Source of the DNA: DATFNI01 sp963712305
GTDB lineage: Bacteria; Bacteroidota; Rhodothermia; Balneolales; DATFMH01
Direction of reading: 5' to 3'
Assembly: GCA_963712305.1 (NCBI GenBank)
Contig: CAVQHI010000001.1
Location: 1,240,001-1,304,000 of the forward strand
Length of the DNA: 64,000 nt
Position 1 is the first letter of the stretch. The number at the start of each line of letters is the position of its first letter. The notes under the pieces are model-generated. The model searched no databases and had not been told where the DNA came from. It saw only the letters and a list, made by a program, of their open reading frames with translations. Made by a program: the position numbers and the translations under genes. Shown here piece by piece: positions 8,428-16,120 of the stretch.

Positions 8428-8487
8428 TTATAGATCATCCACAACCTCCAGGTGAAGCGAAGGCATACAGCACATACAACAACACAT
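8428..8487 (-). CDS. Cysteine-rich leader peptide 1 of the cys operon (19 aa)
   Basis: ATG at 8487 to TAA at 8430-8428 encodes MCCCMCCMPSLHLEVVDDL. Five of the first seven residues are cysteine. A canonical terminator follows. The segment TGTGGATG late in the ORF can pair with CATCCACA just upstream of the start codon, which may be the pause or protector hairpin of an attenuator. No convincing Shine-Dalgarno site is visible. I did not find a strong sequence competing with the terminator arm, so the switching mechanism is less clear here than for the second leader. Confidence 0.72.
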   Translation of the reverse strand: MCCCMCCMPSLHLEVVDDL

Positions 8488-8561
8488 TGCGTATGCTAAA
8501 CTGTGGATGTTTTTTACAATTTTCATTGGATCTTTAACTAGTACTTTGGTCAACGGATGTT

Positions 8562-8590
8562 AGATTAAGTAATATAGATTATCGAATCAA
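8562..8590 (-). promoter_or_regulatory. Candidate promoter of the cys operon
   Basis: On the minus strand TTGATT and TAATCT are separated by 17 bp, about 75 bp upstream of the first leader ORF. Two TTGTGA direct repeats (plus strand, 8593-8598 and 8608-8613) lie just upstream and could bind an activator. The assignment rests on the spacing and on the position of the leader only. Confidence 0.3.
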
Positions 8591-8671
8591 CCTTGTGACA
8601 AAAAATGTTGTGAAAGATTTTTCGGCTTTGGATTTACAGATAATCACCGTATGTCGTGTAATCACAGCGCT

Positions 8672-8693
8672 GGGTAATCATGGGGGATTACCC
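8672..8693 (-). terminator. Hairpin directly after the sulfurtransferase gene
   Basis: A perfect 8-bp stem (GGGTAATC/GATTACCC) with a 6-nt loop begins at the base after the TAG stop. There is no T-run on the minus strand, so it is either a weak terminator or an RNA end protector that separates this gene from the cys leader. Confidence 0.4.
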
Positions 8694-9980
8694 CTACGGA
8701 TTTCCGGTGGCAATGGGATTTGACAGATCGTTGCTCCATTCGAACCAGCCGCCATCATAAACGGAAACGCGCGGCCATCCCATCAGCCACGCATTCCAAA
8801 AAGCTTCACTGCCGCGCCAGCCGGTGCCACAATAGAAGGCGATGCGTTTCTCGGGGACAACACCCACTTCAGCCCATTTTTCCGCAACTTCCTGCGACTC
8901 ACGTATGGTGTAGTCAAAGTTTCGGTAATTTTCCATGTGATAGGCATCACTGCCGCAGTTGCCGAAAACGGCTCCGGGAATACGTCCTGTCTTAGTGATA
9001 TAATGATATCCACTGGTATTGCCTATAAACTCCTCCCAACTTCGAACACTCACCAGTTCACCATTACCAGATGCCAGCAACTCCTTTGCCTCGGGCATAT
9101 CGATGATGTAATCGGGGTGAGTTGGTATATCCTTCCCGAAATCTTTCACAGGATTCGGTTTGGTTTCCTCTGTCGAGATTTCGTAGCCGCTGTTTTTCCA
9201 TGAGATGATGCCCCCGTTGAGGATACGGACGTCCTCAACACCGGCGTACATCATAATTGCGGCACACCGAAAGGCCCCAAGATGACCGGCATTCTTTCCC
9301 GGATATGGATCTTCAAATTTGGGATATGAAAATCGTCCGTAAACGATCGCAGTTGTATCAGATTTTATCCCAAGATCCTGTAGTGTTTTTTTTAATTCCC
9401 CGGGCGAACGCCTGTTCCAGGTTACCGGATCTTCCAGTGATAGCGTATTAAGCGGTATGGCACCCGGAATATGCCCTTCCTCATAATCTTCATAATGATC
9501 ATAGTGCGAGTGGCAAATTACATAACCATTGCCATTATACTCAGGAGCATCTCCGATGGTAATCAAACGCTGAACCCACCCCGGATACACCAGATGGCGG
9601 TATCTTTCGAGGCGATCCATCGGAAACTCCGGTCCGGCGGACCATTCATCAACAAAATGATTGTATATGCTTACATCCTCATAATCGAGATCGAATAACC
9701 TGTTTGCCATCTGAGTAGCGGCATCAGTGCTGTATCCATAAATAACGACAGGCTTATCCCTGGTTATGTTCTTTTCCTCCAAAACTTCCAGCCAATCCAT
9801 ATATCTGGTCCATGTCAAAGGCAGACTCTTGGCTCCCTTAATATGTCCCCCCCGGATTTCTCCTCTAAGCCTCCAACCATTATACGCTTCGATTGGCCGT
9901 ACGTCCATGATGATAGCTTCCGAATTCTCTATCAGTTCCGCCACCCCGCTGGTTGTTAGTTCAACTGGTTGTTTTTCCAT
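8694..9980 (-). CDS. Sulfurtransferase with three rhodanese modules
   Basis: Protein of 428 aa without a signal peptide. Three rhodanese-like modules can be recognised (about 5-130, 140-285 and 295-425), each with the typical GHIPGA- or GGHIKGA-type entry (GGHIKGAKSLP, EGHIPGAIPLN, GRIPGAVFGN). Only the last has a cysteine active-site loop, FYCGTGWRGSE. In the first two the loop position reads YGYSTDA and YGRFSYP, so they are probably structural. Two modules are the common form, so three is unusual. It likely moves sulfane sulfur from thiosulfate or a similar donor to a thiol or cyanide; the true acceptor is unknown. It lies upstream of the sulfate-assimilation operon on the same strand, which fits a sulfur role. 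Confidence 0.85.
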   Translation of the reverse strand: MEKQPVELTTSGVAELIENSEAIIMDVRPIEAYNGWRLRGEIRGGHIKGAKSLPLTWTRYMDWLEVLEEKNITRDKPVVIYGYSTDAATQMANRLFDLDYEDVSIYNHFVDEWSAGPEFPMDRLERYRHLVYPGWVQRLITIGDAPEYNGNGYVICHSHYDHYEDYEEGHIPGAIPLNTLSLEDPVTWNRRSPGELKKTLQDLGIKSDTTAIVYGRFSYPKFEDPYPGKNAGHLGAFRCAAIMMYAGVEDVRILNGGIISWKNSGYEISTEETKPNPVKDFGKDIPTHPDYIIDMPEAKELLASGNGELVSVRSWEEFIGNTSGYHYITKTGRIPGAVFGNCGSDAYHMENYRNFDYTIRESQEVAEKWAEVGVVPEKRIAFYCGTGWRGSEAFWNAWLMGWPRVSVYDGGWFEWSNDLSNPIATGNP

Positions 9981-10255
9981 TTTTCTGATATTAAGTCAAA
10001 CGGTTTCGGTGAACTCTAAATGATCCTCCACGATCAAAGGTAGTATGAAATTTTTATCTCAAAAAGTACATCGATTTTTTAACGATTTCTTATAACTCGT
10101 TAAGTACTATGATTATCGGATGATTTACAGAATTGACAAGCTGATGAATAGCACAACGTTGATCGACTTCAATCGGACTTGCCAAATACAAGTTAATACT
10201 ATATATTTAGTTTTATCACATTGTGGCAGCTAAAGTTGTTGGTCATTACCGTTTT

Positions 10256-10318
10256 AACCACAGATTGGCACTGATAAACTTAGATTTAATCTCTTTGGAT
10301 CCGCGTAAATCCGCGGCT
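10256..10318. repeat. Possible dispersed intergenic repeat
   Basis: The gap 9981-10336 holds no gene. The segment starting AACCACAGATTGGCACTGAT and ending with ATCCGCGTAAATCCGCGG resembles a small dispersed element type that I recognise from intergenic DNA of many environmental bacteria. Only one copy lies in the window, so repetition cannot be shown here. Confidence 0.25.
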
Positions 10319-10336
10319 AATTACCTTACAAATTAA

Positions 10337-10699
10337 TTGGTATCAGTGCTAGTTTATATCCTGAACGTGCCACCACCCAAAGTTACACAAGCCCTCAGGG
10401 ATACGTTGTTACATGAATTTTCAAAACGGATACTCGCATCCAGTGACCTTGCCGATGTTATGCCCGTCTACAAAAATTTCTGGATCGATGATTCCGGACG
10501 CATTTGGGTATTACTCGAAAATCCTCTCCATAAACAGGAACCGCTCATCATATTCAAATCTGATGGCACGCCAGCCTGGAAAACAATGATCCCTGCTCAA
10601 CTTGGTATTCATTGTATTAAAAACCATTTTGTATACGGGATTTGGCGCGACAAGGATGGGATGACGAGCATTGTTCGATATACCGTCAAATTTTCTTAA
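10337..10699 (+). pseudogene. C-terminal fragment of a 6-bladed beta-propeller protein
   Basis: The 120-codon open frame has only a TTG start with no ribosome site. Its sequence (FWIDDSGRIWV, then FKSDGTPAW, then VYGIWRDKDG...IVRY) matches the last blade and a half of the 6-bladed beta-propeller lipoproteins common in this branch of bacteria, which are normally about 350-400 aa with a signal peptide. The N-terminal two thirds are absent from the DNA immediately upstream. This looks like a decayed gene remnant rather than a working gene, but a short expressed protein cannot be excluded. Confidence 0.5.
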
Positions 10700-10867
10700 G
10701 ACATTATATTCAGCATATCATCCCTTAGCTAAAATTCTCTAATTATTAATAATATTTACGTTTACTAAAAAAATGTTCTCCAAACGACTCATTGGAAAAC
10801 GGTTATGAAATGTTTACAATTCCGTTTTGGAGGATTGAAATTAAAGAAACTGACCAGATAAGAAATA

Positions 10868-12664
10868 ATGACAGCTTTCGCGGCAATTTTCGATAATAAG
10901 ATCGAAACAAAGGATAATTTTATACATTTCATAGAAAAGCATTGGGACGAATATTACGGGGGGCAATCTAATCAAGTTAAAGTTGAACAAGTCGAGTGTC
11001 ACTGGAGAACAGGACCAGCGTCACCAGTTTCATCCTTCACACAAGGAAATATAACTTGCTGGGTTTTAGGTCATATTGATGCGACAGGTAATCAAAATGG
11101 TAATCATGCCCAGCTCTTGGTTAACCATTTTGAGAAAGAAGGTATAGACAAGGTTACCCTCTACAGCGGCTATTTTCTGGCGATTCTCTTCGATGGTGCC
11201 GGTTACCATTTTTTTACAGATCGACTGGGATTATTTCCTTGCTATTACAGTCTAAAAGATGAGGTATTAGTTGTCGGATCGTCACCAGATCTCGCACGTT
11301 CTCACCAAATAATGACCAGGGAGCTTAATCTTAAAGGACTTATCGGACATCTTTTATGCATGCATGAGGTGCTGGGTGAAACCCTTTGGAAAGGAGCATC
11401 TCGTCTTGGCACCGGTGAAATTTTGAAATTTGACGGAGGTAGTATATCTACCCGAACAGAGCAATCTATTCCAGTTTCAGATGATTATTTCGGTTTACCT
11501 TATGAAACCCATATCGAAATGGCTCATGAGGCCATGATTCATTCATTTGAACAGTTAAAAGGAAAGGAAATATCACTGCTATTTTCCGGCGGTCTTGATT
11601 CCCGAATGATAGCGGGATATTTAAATCTGTTAAATCTTGAACCAGAGATCGTATACACTCTTGGTATCCCTTCTGACCTTGAGTTCAGATGTGCTGAAAA
11701 AGCATGCCGGTATTTAAAGTGGACACATCAGCGCGTCGATGTTGACTTTGAAAACTTCATGGCGTTAGCTAATCGCCAAGTCATAAACGAACAGCTGGCA
11801 AATGGGTTTAATGATCTCGCTTTCTGGAGTCTTGTTGAAAATGTTAAAAGTCCGGTCTCTCCCCTTGTAAATGGATTTATAGCTGATCCTATACTAGGAG
11901 GCAGTTCACAACATTGGGCCTATGATACCAAAAAGAGAGCTTATACTTTTGAGAAGTTCTTTCAGGGTATAAATCGCTGGGGGTTGTCGCCGGAGATTAT
12001 AACTAAACTCATTCCAGACAACCAGACACCACGTGTCATCAATGAGATTATTGAAAGTTTACGAAGTTTATATGAATCTCTGCCTGGTTATGATTTTCAA
12101 AAGGTCTATCAGTTTTTTTTACTTCATCGACAACGTTTTCATATAGCCGGAATTTTAAGACGTTTCTCAAAGTCCGTTTGGCCTTTTATGCCTTATACTC
12201 AGGATTCAATATTGAATCTTATTGGGGGCATGCCAGCAGGCAGCCTATCTGAGCGCAAACTACAACGTGATATTATGATCAGGAAATTTCTCCCACTGGT
12301 TCAACTGCCCGTTGATAACAATTCCCCAAATCCCACTCCTTTAGCCCCAACATTTTCTTACCGCGTTCGGAATCGAATCTACCAGAAAACCCGCCTTAAT
12401 AAGCTTTTTTCTAAGAGCACAGAAAACAGATATTACTACCGGGTATTTGATTTCAATAATGAAGGTTGGCGATCATTAAGGGCAGATGCACTACCCTGTT
12501 TTGATCAACTTTCAAACGTACTGGATTTAGACACACTTCGGGTTTTACTACCTTCTCCAGATGTCAACGTCAATGTTAAAGATGGAATTATGGACACATC
12601 TGGTAGAAAATCATTGCTTGCATTCAATTTATGGTCTAAATATTACCCCGATCTTATTAAGTGA
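10868..12664 (+). CDS. Asparagine synthetase-like protein without the glutaminase cysteine
   Basis: Protein of 598 aa with an Ntn-hydrolase-like N-domain (about 1-200) and an ATP-pyrophosphatase synthetase domain. The PP-loop SGGLDSR is at 240-246. True AsnB enzymes begin Met-Cys with the Cys as the glutaminase nucleophile. Here the protein starts MTAFAAIFDNK, so glutamine hydrolysis is probably lost. The later motif FFTDRLGLFPCYY fits the family. Such proteins often act as amide ligases or amidotransferases in polysaccharide, lasso-peptide or other secondary pathways, but no partner gene lies beside it. It stands alone between a pseudogene and the Mpo1-like gene, so the substrate is unknown. 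Confidence 0.78.
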   Translation: MTAFAAIFDNKIETKDNFIHFIEKHWDEYYGGQSNQVKVEQVECHWRTGPASPVSSFTQGNITCWVLGHIDATGNQNGNHAQLLVNHFEKEGIDKVTLYSGYFLAILFDGAGYHFFTDRLGLFPCYYSLKDEVLVVGSSPDLARSHQIMTRELNLKGLIGHLLCMHEVLGETLWKGASRLGTGEILKFDGGSISTRTEQSIPVSDDYFGLPYETHIEMAHEAMIHSFEQLKGKEISLLFSGGLDSRMIAGYLNLLNLEPEIVYTLGIPSDLEFRCAEKACRYLKWTHQRVDVDFENFMALANRQVINEQLANGFNDLAFWSLVENVKSPVSPLVNGFIADPILGGSSQHWAYDTKKRAYTFEKFFQGINRWGLSPEIITKLIPDNQTPRVINEIIESLRSLYESLPGYDFQKVYQFFLLHRQRFHIAGILRRFSKSVWPFMPYTQDSILNLIGGMPAGSLSERKLQRDIMIRKFLPLVQLPVDNNSPNPTPLAPTFSYRVRNRIYQKTRLNKLFSKSTENRYYYRVFDFNNEGWRSLRADALPCFDQLSNVLDLDTLRVLLPSPDVNVNVKDGIMDTSGRKSLLAFNLWSKYYPDLIK

Positions 12665-12772
12665 AAACCTGGTTATCCGACTTCATTATTCCCATTAACT
12701 GGCTGAAGTTTGCTTTTCATATTTCTTATATATAAATGTATAAATATCAGCTTTCACTTATAGTTTTGAACT

Positions 12773-13243
12773 ATGAAAAAGATTGACAAGCTTCTTCTCG
12801 ATTACGCGTCCAGCCATCGTACCAAAGGGAATGTTGTTTCCCATTTTATTGGAATACCGCTGATCATCTTTGGTTTAATTTCTATGCTTGTCAGACTACC
12901 GCTTGGATCAGAACTATTTACGGTAGCAGAAGCACTTATCATGGCAGTCATTGCTTATTACTTCTCACTTGATGTAAAATTGGCTGTCGTGATGCTTATC
13001 GTCGCTATTTTACTCGATATTCTCGGCCGCGGTGTCAGCAGTTTTTGGGTAGGCTTCCTCATTTTTGCTGTTGGATGGCTCTTTCAAATCATTGGCCATG
13101 CCGTTTATGAGAAGCATTCACCAGCATTTTTCAAGAATCTGGTGCACCTTTTGATCGGTCCTCTATTCTTGTTGAATGAGGTATTGCATATCAGACCTCT
13201 GGCCTCCCAAAAAGATCCCCATTTTCATGGAAATGGGGAATGA
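12773..13243 (+). CDS. Mpo1-like (DUF962) membrane protein
   Basis: Protein of 156 aa with about four hydrophobic segments. The start MKKIDKLLLDYASSHRTKGN, the SHFIGIPLIIFG stretch and IGHAVYEKHSPAFFKN are diagnostic of the DUF962/YGL010w family. In yeast the member Mpo1 is an iron-dependent dioxygenase that alpha-oxidises 2-hydroxy fatty acids, and the conserved histidines seen here are its metal ligands. In bacteria the role is unproven. It appears to be a single-gene unit, 108 bp after the asparagine synthetase-like gene. Confidence 0.85.
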   Translation: MKKIDKLLLDYASSHRTKGNVVSHFIGIPLIIFGLISMLVRLPLGSELFTVAEALIMAVIAYYFSLDVKLAVVMLIVAILLDILGRGVSSFWVGFLIFAVGWLFQIIGHAVYEKHSPAFFKNLVHLLIGPLFLLNEVLHIRPLASQKDPHFHGNGE

Positions 13244-13456
13244 GGCAGTAAAATTAACGTGAGTTTGGGATAAGCATTGGAAGAAATCGTTAAAACGATT
13301 CGTTTTAGATTCGATGAATCATTGCACCCGAATTAATCCGGGTATTAGGGAGAATCCTTTAACAGATGAACAGTTTTACGGTTTATGCCGGTCCGGATAT
13401 ACACCTGTATATGTGAAATCAGCATCTTTGCAGGTTTATCTTATCCCGGGCTCAGG

Positions 13457-14308
13457 TTAATTAGTATCTAAAATCTGGCCGTTAGCAGCTGTTGCCATTG
13501 TTTCTTTGTCTTTCAATTCCTTCAACTTAAGCTCGATAACCATGGCAATGGGACCGACTATGAACAGAGCATAAAACGGGGCGTAGATGGCATGGAACAG
13601 GCGCATAATCATCTCAACAAATGCAATAATGACAACGACTATAATTTGCCATTTTTTGGATGAAACTGTCGTTTTTGGGTCCGTAATCATGAAAAATGTG
13701 AAGAGTTGATACATCGGACCGGTAATCGGTGCTACTTCGGCAAAAAAAGGATCACCAGTGAACCAGCTTCTTACCAACGCAAAGATGAAGAATGACAAGA
13801 CATAAGCAACACTGATATGCAAACGGTTAACGCGCCAAACAATGAAAAAGCCCAGCGCCCAGATCATAAGCATGGGCCAAAGATTATTGCCCCACTGAAC
13901 ACTCAAAACAGCAACAGAGTCCGAGGCCAACAGCAAAAGAGCCACGACACCAAAGTTTGAAGGATTCCATATGTGGCGGTTTTTGTAGCGTAGAACGTAC
14001 TTGGAGGCTATAGTAATCATGCTGCCAAGGGCATACGGCCAGATAAGGGGTGACCGGATAAGAATACCGACACTGATACCACTGATATAAGCACTGGCAA
14101 CATTTCTCCATTTTCCAATGGCTATTTTACTCAGAACACTCTCGGTAACGATACTTGCAATAATGGCCGTTGCCAGTTTAGGATATCCCTCAAGGATACC
14201 AAACGACATATGGGCCGCAACCAGGATCAGCGTGATAAAAATTGTCGGATAATACTTCTGGCTGATGAAGAAAGCTCGTCTCGGCTTGGATGGTGCCGCT
14301 GTATCCAT
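13457..14308 (-). CDS. RnfD/NqrB-like integral membrane protein, orphan
   Basis: Protein of 283 aa with about eight to ten membrane segments. The features NRHIWNPSNFGVVALLLLA and GPMYQLFTFFMITDPKTTV match the NQR2/RnfD/RnfE family, membrane subunits of ion-pumping flavin complexes. I do not see the SGAT-type threonine motif that carries covalent FMN in true RnfD. No other rnf or nqr gene is nearby. It starts one base from the end of a CRTAC1-family gene, and I recognise this pairing from other genomes of the group. Role unknown; it may work with the neighbouring secreted VCBS proteins. Confidence 0.75.
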   Translation of the reverse strand: MDTAAPSKPRRAFFISQKYYPTIFITLILVAAHMSFGILEGYPKLATAIIASIVTESVLSKIAIGKWRNVASAYISGISVGILIRSPLIWPYALGSMITIASKYVLRYKNRHIWNPSNFGVVALLLLASDSVAVLSVQWGNNLWPMLMIWALGFFIVWRVNRLHISVAYVLSFFIFALVRSWFTGDPFFAEVAPITGPMYQLFTFFMITDPKTTVSSKKWQIIVVVIIAFVEMIMRLFHAIYAPFYALFIVGPIAMVIELKLKELKDKETMATAANGQILDTN

Positions 14309-16117
14309 TTATTCCTCCCGAATATGATAAAGACTGTCTGCTTTAAGCGGGGCAATTGTCTGCACCGTGCCCGATGGCCAATAGATTACCGCCTTTTTTA
14401 TGTCAGGCTTTTTACCCAGGCCAAAGTAGACACGTCTCTGGTTCTCCGAACAGAATCCGCCCCCACCGCTGACCACTTGCCGCTGATGCTGGTTATCCCA
14501 GTATAAATCAACTTTTGCATCAATAGCTGAACGATTGGATTTCGTTCCAGTCAGTATAAAACCGATCCATTTATTTTGTGAGTCGACAGTATTCTTATAC
14601 AGCAGAACGGGGCCATTTTGATTGGCAACGATGATGTCTTGATCACCCGTATTCCACAGATCTGCCAAAGCAACGGAACGGCTGTCATAAACTTCGTGTC
14701 CACCAACAGCCTCACCAACTTCCTGAAAACGTCCGGCTCCGTCATTGACCCATATCTTGTTGCGTTGATAACCAGACAGGCTTTTGCCATTCATGTGCGG
14801 CCAGTTCCTGGTATCAGCAATGATCGTCTGGTTGCCCACAGCCACTTTGGAGTAATCATACCAATAATCCATTGAATGCTTCTTTCCGGATACGTAGCCA
14901 TTAGCGACGTATAAATCCAGATGTCCATCGTTGTTTAGATCACCAAACTGGGCACCGTAACTCCATCCGCCAAGATCGATACCAAGATTATTGGCCAGGT
15001 TGCGATAGGTCATCTTATCACCTGAGCTTCCCAAATCCGGCACCCATAAATTATTTCCCTGAAGCAAAACGCCCGGCTCGGAAATATTAGTGATATAGAT
15101 ATCGAGATTTCCCCTGTTCAGCACATCACCCATCGTGACATTCATCCCGCTTTTTGGAGCAAAGCCAATCCGGGAATCCGGCCCTATATCCTTAAAGCCT
15201 TTGCCTTGTTCATTGATGTAAAGCTGGTCGACGCCGTAATCGTTGGCAACGACCAGGTCCGGCCAGCCATCGTTATTTACGTCTGCTGCCGATACTGCAA
15301 GCGTCCAGCGGTGGCTCGTCAGTCCCGTCTTTTCGGCGACTTCTTCGAAATGCCCGTTCCCAAGATTGTGGAAAAGATAATTTCTTCCCCCGTTGTTGGC
15401 GTATTCAAAACTGGTTGGCATGATGCGGGTGGACTTCAGGTGCCAGAGGTCGATGTCATCACCATAATACCCGCCAACAAACAAATCGAGCTTCCCGTCA
15501 TGATCGTAATCGAACCACACCGCAGTATTGGCGTTTGCCCACTTCGGCAGCGGAATCTGATCGGTTACGTTGGTAAATCCTTTCCCCTGATCATTATGAA
15601 AAAGTTCACACTTTCCCCATTTATAGATAAACAGGTCCTCATATCCATCATTATCATAGTCCCCCCAGACAGCACCCATGGAAACACCTGTCCCCTGTTT
15701 ATTTACATCGGCAACCCCAAGCTTGCCGGCAACATCTTCGAACTTGCCATTACCTAGATTCCGGTACAGCGCATTTTTAGTTCCGTACCTGCTGTTGGTA
15801 AAGTAGAGATCCTCCCAACCGTCATTATCGAAATCAGTTACTGAAACCGATGCACCCATCGATGCAATGATCGGCATAATATTATCGAGTTTGGGATCCA
15901 GCATAGGGGATTCATGCTTAAAGGTAATGCCAGCTTCTTTGGCTACATTCTGCAGATAGAATCCGTATCGCTTGATTATTTCGGCATGTTCCTGCCTGCT
16001 TTCCTTTTTTTGCTGCCAGTTGTTCCAGGCCCTTCTAACCACAGGAAACGCCAACAATACTACAAACAAAACTACGAGTCCGATCTTTTTGATCTTGCCG
16101 GTATCCATGTCCCACAA
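14309..16117 (-). CDS. CRTAC1-family FG-GAP/VCBS protein with UnbV/ASPIC end
   Basis: Protein of 602 aa. An N-terminal membrane segment (residues 9-25) anchors a beta-propeller built of FG-GAP/VCBS repeats such as DFDNDGWEDLYFTN, DYDNDGYEDLF and DLNNDGHLDLYVAN. These DxDxDG loops bind calcium. The C-terminus (from about 510) is an ASPIC/UnbV domain with VYFGLGKKPDIKKAVIYWPSG. Such proteins are extracytoplasmic and are thought to bind partners or glycans. The gene is 3 bp from the TPR-VCBS gene upstream and abuts the RnfD-like gene downstream, so the three form one transcription unit. Confidence 0.88.
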   Translation of the reverse strand: MWDMDTGKIKKIGLVVLFVVLLAFPVVRRAWNNWQQKKESRQEHAEIIKRYGFYLQNVAKEAGITFKHESPMLDPKLDNIMPIIASMGASVSVTDFDNDGWEDLYFTNSRYGTKNALYRNLGNGKFEDVAGKLGVADVNKQGTGVSMGAVWGDYDNDGYEDLFIYKWGKCELFHNDQGKGFTNVTDQIPLPKWANANTAVWFDYDHDGKLDLFVGGYYGDDIDLWHLKSTRIMPTSFEYANNGGRNYLFHNLGNGHFEEVAEKTGLTSHRWTLAVSAADVNNDGWPDLVVANDYGVDQLYINEQGKGFKDIGPDSRIGFAPKSGMNVTMGDVLNRGNLDIYITNISEPGVLLQGNNLWVPDLGSSGDKMTYRNLANNLGIDLGGWSYGAQFGDLNNDGHLDLYVANGYVSGKKHSMDYWYDYSKVAVGNQTIIADTRNWPHMNGKSLSGYQRNKIWVNDGAGRFQEVGEAVGGHEVYDSRSVALADLWNTGDQDIIVANQNGPVLLYKNTVDSQNKWIGFILTGTKSNRSAIDAKVDLYWDNQHQRQVVSGGGGFCSENQRRVYFGLGKKPDIKKAVIYWPSGTVQTIAPLKADSLYHIREE

Positions 16118-16120
16118 CTC

